Part shown: positions 62,027 through 64,000 of the stretch, in pieces | Position numbering within the stretch: the first letter of the stretch is position 1 | Layout of the letters: each line of letters begins with the position of its first letter | NCBI GenBank assembly: GCA_905479105.1 | Contig: CAJQLE010000001.1 | Coordinates: forward strand, 233,628 to 297,627 | Source of the DNA: an uncultured Flavobacteriales bacterium | GTDB lineage: Bacteria; Bacteroidota; Bacteroidia; Flavobacteriales_G; Salibacteraceae | DNA: 64,000 bases | Reading direction: 5' to 3' | Made by a program: the position numbers and the translations under genes | The notes under the pieces: model-generated | What the model was told of the DNA's origin: nothing | Seen by the model: the letters and a program-made list of their open reading frames with translations, nothing else | Database searches by the model: none

Positions 62027-63547
62027 ATGTCACAAGAATTGAACGATCAAGAAATCGAGAGAAGACAAAGCTTAAACGAGCTGAGAGAATTAGGTATTGA
62101 GCCATTTCCGGCAGCCATATACCCTGTAAACATAACAAGCAAGGCCATTAAGACTGAGTATAAGGAAGAAGATAAGAACCTTCAAGAAGTGTGCATCGCG
62201 GGAAGATTGATGAGCCGAAGAATTATGGGTAAAGCTTCATTCGCTGAAATCATGGATCACGAAGGACGCATTCAAGTGTATCTGAATCGTGATGAACTTT
62301 GCCCTGACGAAGACAAAACAACTTACAATACGGTTTTTAAGAAGCTTTTAGATATCGGTGACTTCATCGGAATCAAAGGATACGTTTTCACCACCAAAGT
62401 GGGCGAAATATCAGTCCATGTAAAGGAACTTACTGTACTTTCTAAATCGCTTCGACCGCTACCTATCGTAAAGACAGATGCTGAAGGAAATGTGCATGAT
62501 GGCTTTGCAGATAAAGAACAACGCTATCGCATGCGCTATCTTGATTTGGTAGTAAACCCAGAAGTGAAAAAAGTATTTGAGAACCGTACGAAAATCGTGA
62601 ATTCGATTCGTGAATTCGTGAATTCAAAAGGCTATTTGGAGGTTGACACTCCAGTGCTTCAGCCCATTCCAGGTGGAGCCGCTGCTCGCCCGTTCATCAC
62701 GCATCACAATTCATTGGATGTAGAAATGTATTTGCGCATCGCTAATGAGCTTTACTTAAAGCGACTTATCGTTGGTGGATTTGATGGTGTTTATGAATTC
62801 TCAAGAAACTTCCGAAATGAAGGAATGGACAGAACGCACAATCCAGAATTCACGGTAATGGAAATCTATGTTGCGTACAAAGACTACAATTGGATGATGG
62901 ATTTCACCGAAGAAATGGTGGAGAAGGCTGCACTAGACTTACATGGAAAAACAGAGCTTTTAGTAGGCGAAAACACCATTAATTTTCAAAGACCATACAA
63001 GAGAATAGCTTTCCTTGATGCCATCAAGGAATACACTGGAACAGATGTTTCGGAAATGAATGAAGATGAGTTAAGAGCCTTCTGTAAGACGATTCATATT
63101 GAGACAGATAGCAGTATGGGTAAAGCCAAACTACTCGATGAATTATTCGGTGAAAAATGTGAGCCGAATTTCATTCAACCAACTTTTGTCTATGACTATC
63201 CCGTTGAAATGAGCCCACTCTGTAAAAAACATAGAGAAAATCCTTCGCTTACGGAGCGATTTGAATTGATGATCAACGGCAAAGAAATAGCAAATGCTTA
63301 TTCAGAACTCAATGATCCCATTGATCAAAGAGAGCGCTTTGAGGATCAACTAAAGCTGAGTGAAAAAGGTGATGATGAGGCAATGTTCATCGATCAAGAT
63401 TTCTTGAGAGCATTGGAATATGGAATGCCTCCAACCTCTGGAATGGGAATTGGAGTTGATCGTTTGGTGATGTTTTTAACCAATCAAACTTCTATTCAAG
63501 ATGTACTTCTCTTCCCTCAAATGCGCCCGGAACGGACGCATTCATGA
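62027..63547 (+). CDS. lysS: Lysine--tRNA ligase, class II
   Basis: LysS charges tRNA-Lys. The 506-aa protein has an OB-fold anticodon-binding domain (residues about 50-150, CIAGRLMSRRIMGKASFAEI), then class II motif 1 around FVNSKGYLEVDTPVLQPIPG, motif 2 in FSRNFRNEGMDRTHNPEFTV and motif 3 in PTSGMGIGVDRLVMFLTNQ. The family usually ends close to LLFPQMRPE. Here the frame continues with RTHS, and this end lies within a 23-bp palindrome also found once more 59 nt downstream, suggesting that the 3' end was reshaped by a repeat. Confidence 0.96.
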   Translation: MSQELNDQEIERRQSLNELRELGIEPFPAAIYPVNITSKAIKTEYKEEDKNLQEVCIAGRLMSRRIMGKASFAEIMDHEGRIQVYLNRDELCPDEDKTTYNTVFKKLLDIGDFIGIKGYVFTTKVGEISVHVKELTVLSKSLRPLPIVKTDAEGNVHDGFADKEQRYRMRYLDLVVNPEVKKVFENRTKIVNSIREFVNSKGYLEVDTPVLQPIPGGAAARPFITHHNSLDVEMYLRIANELYLKRLIVGGFDGVYEFSRNFRNEGMDRTHNPEFTVMEIYVAYKDYNWMMDFTEEMVEKAALDLHGKTELLVGENTINFQRPYKRIAFLDAIKEYTGTDVSEMNEDELRAFCKTIHIETDSSMGKAKLLDELFGEKCEPNFIQPTFVYDYPVEMSPLCKKHRENPSLTERFELMINGKEIANAYSELNDPIDQRERFEDQLKLSEKGDDEAMFIDQDFLRALEYGMPPTSGMGIGVDRLVMFLTNQTSIQDVLLFPQMRPERTHS

Positions 63548-63601
63548 ATTCCCGCAGGGAATAATAGATCATGAACTAAATGCGTCCGTTCCGGCCGCAT
63601 T
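63520..63601. repeat. Two copies of a 23-bp palindrome at the lysS 3' end
   Basis: Copy 1 (63520-63542) and copy 2 (63579-63601) share the pattern AATGCG-N-CCG-NNN-CGG-N-CGCATT. Each can fold as a hairpin, and they are inverted relative to each other: 16 bp (63527-63542 and 63579-63594) are perfectly complementary. Copy 1 supplies the last codons of lysS. The 36 bp between contain another small dyad, TTCCC-GCA-GGGAA (63549-63561). They may act as a terminator-like structure or be a REP-type element. Confidence 0.8.
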
Positions 63602-63620
63602 CGTAAGTTCTCGGAAAACC

Positions 63621-64000
63621 CTAAGAATCATACGATTCTTTGACTGGCTCAATGGGAATAACGGCCTCAAACGCCTTTTGACCTGCAGACAGCATTTTGG
63701 GTGCGATCTTAAATCGACTAAAGCTGAAACTGAGGTAATACAGTAAAAAGCCAAAAGCCAAAATTTGACCTCTCAGAAATTCGTTTGCGGTGTCTTTGCC
63801 ATGAAAAATTCCGATTAAGATGGCAGAAACCATCAAAATGGTCATCAACCAAAAAATCAAGAAGTAGCGAAGTCGATCATTGATCAATCTGCGGTGCGTT
63901 GAATAAAACCGAGAAGCATTGATGGTTTTGTTCTTCATCGTAAACCAGAAGTGCGTTGAAAGCATGAAGAATAGAAATGTTAATCCACTCAATTGCTTGG
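63621..64000 (-). CDS. Small membrane protein of unknown function, start outside or at window edge
   Basis: The frame is open to the right edge of the window. A TTG at 63992 or internal ATGs at 63965 and 63938 are possible starts. The visible part has a hydrophobic N terminus (GLTFLFFMLSTHFWFTMKNK), a second membrane segment around YFLIFWLMTILMVSAILIGI and a third at ILAFGFLLYYLSFSFS, then a cytoplasm-like tail ending KESYDS. I know no family for it. The loop FYSTHRRLINDRLRY is basic. It is convergent with lysS with a 73-nt gap that holds the palindrome pair. Confidence 0.65.
   Translation of the reverse strand, partial: KQLSGLTFLFFMLSTHFWFTMKNKTINASRFYSTHRRLINDRLRYFLIFWLMTILMVSAILIGIFHGKDTANEFLRGQILAFGFLLYYLSFSFSRFKIAPKMLSAGQKAFEAVIPIEPVKESYDS

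Noticed and set aside
63520..63601. Palindrome pair as an integron attC site
   Set aside because: There are no GTTRRRY/RYYYAAC core sites and no integrase or gene cassettes nearby.

Overview
The window is a gene-dense, AT-rich chromosomal segment of a Bacteroidota bacterium, probably a Flavobacteriales-type organism with a type IX secretion system (T9SS). The evidence for this is gldE, gldD, a porV2/porU2-type pair, five proteins carrying T9SS sorting domains, the TAnnTTTG promoter box typical of the phylum, near absence of Shine-Dalgarno sites, and conserved Bacteroidota gene orders (rplM-rpsI-rpsB-tsf, purH-mreBCD-mrdA-rodA, mutY-ssb-gldE-gldD). The genus cannot be read from the sequence. 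I see no tRNA, rRNA, CRISPR array, IS element or prophage, and no gene-free stretch longer than 300 bases.

Layout. 1-8.7 kb (minus strand): frr (partial), pyrH, tsf, rpsB, rpsI, rplM, kbl, gdhA, and a small operon of a BadF/BadG-type sugar kinase, a CoA-pyrophosphatase-like Nudix enzyme and a secreted protein. 8.8-12.1 kb: a large T9SS type B surface protein. 12.3-21.6 kb (plus): a FAD oxidoreductase, trhO, purH and the rod-shape elongasome operon mreB-mreC-mreD-mrdA-rodA. 21.6-30.3 kb: a secreted endonuclease/exonuclease/phosphatase, a YihY membrane protein, a GH3 lipoprotein, a LEA-type lipoprotein, a T9SS protein and an M20 dipeptidase. 30.4-34.9 kb: two tandem T9SS surface proteins. 35-41.9 kb: mlaF-mlaE, a 52-aa lipoprotein with a SprT-like protein, a manC-type gene, fumC, a 56-aa membrane protein, prfB and recX. 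41.9-44.4 kb: the HU - TPR - bS22 - rng operon. 44.5-53.6 kb: mutY, ssb, gldE, gldD, ctaA, tatC, a DUF5686 outer-membrane protein and lptB. 53.5-58.2 kb: a PssA-PurS fusion, porV2 and a broken porU2. 58.2-64 kb: a truncated ABC ATPase, a 3'-5' exonuclease, a hypothetical gene, a serine hydrolase, a phosphoglucose/phosphomannose isomerase, lysS and a membrane protein cut by the window edge.

The most interesting signals are these. (1) A perfect or near-perfect -7 box (TAnnTTTG or TAnnTTCG) lies exactly 4-5 nt before the start codon of about a dozen genes, which implies widespread leaderless transcription. (2) A phosphatidylserine-synthase-like enzyme is fused in one reading frame to the purine-synthesis subunit PurS. 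(3) A sharp breakpoint near 58,210-58,216 truncates porU2 and a convergent ABC ATPase within a few bases of each other, and porU2 also carries an in-frame TAA. (4) Two copies of a 23-bp palindrome sit over the lysS stop codon. (5) Five of nine intact convergent gene pairs overlap at their 3' ends, three of them by exactly the two stop codons. (6) Three small genes (52, 56 and 30 aa) are easy to miss.
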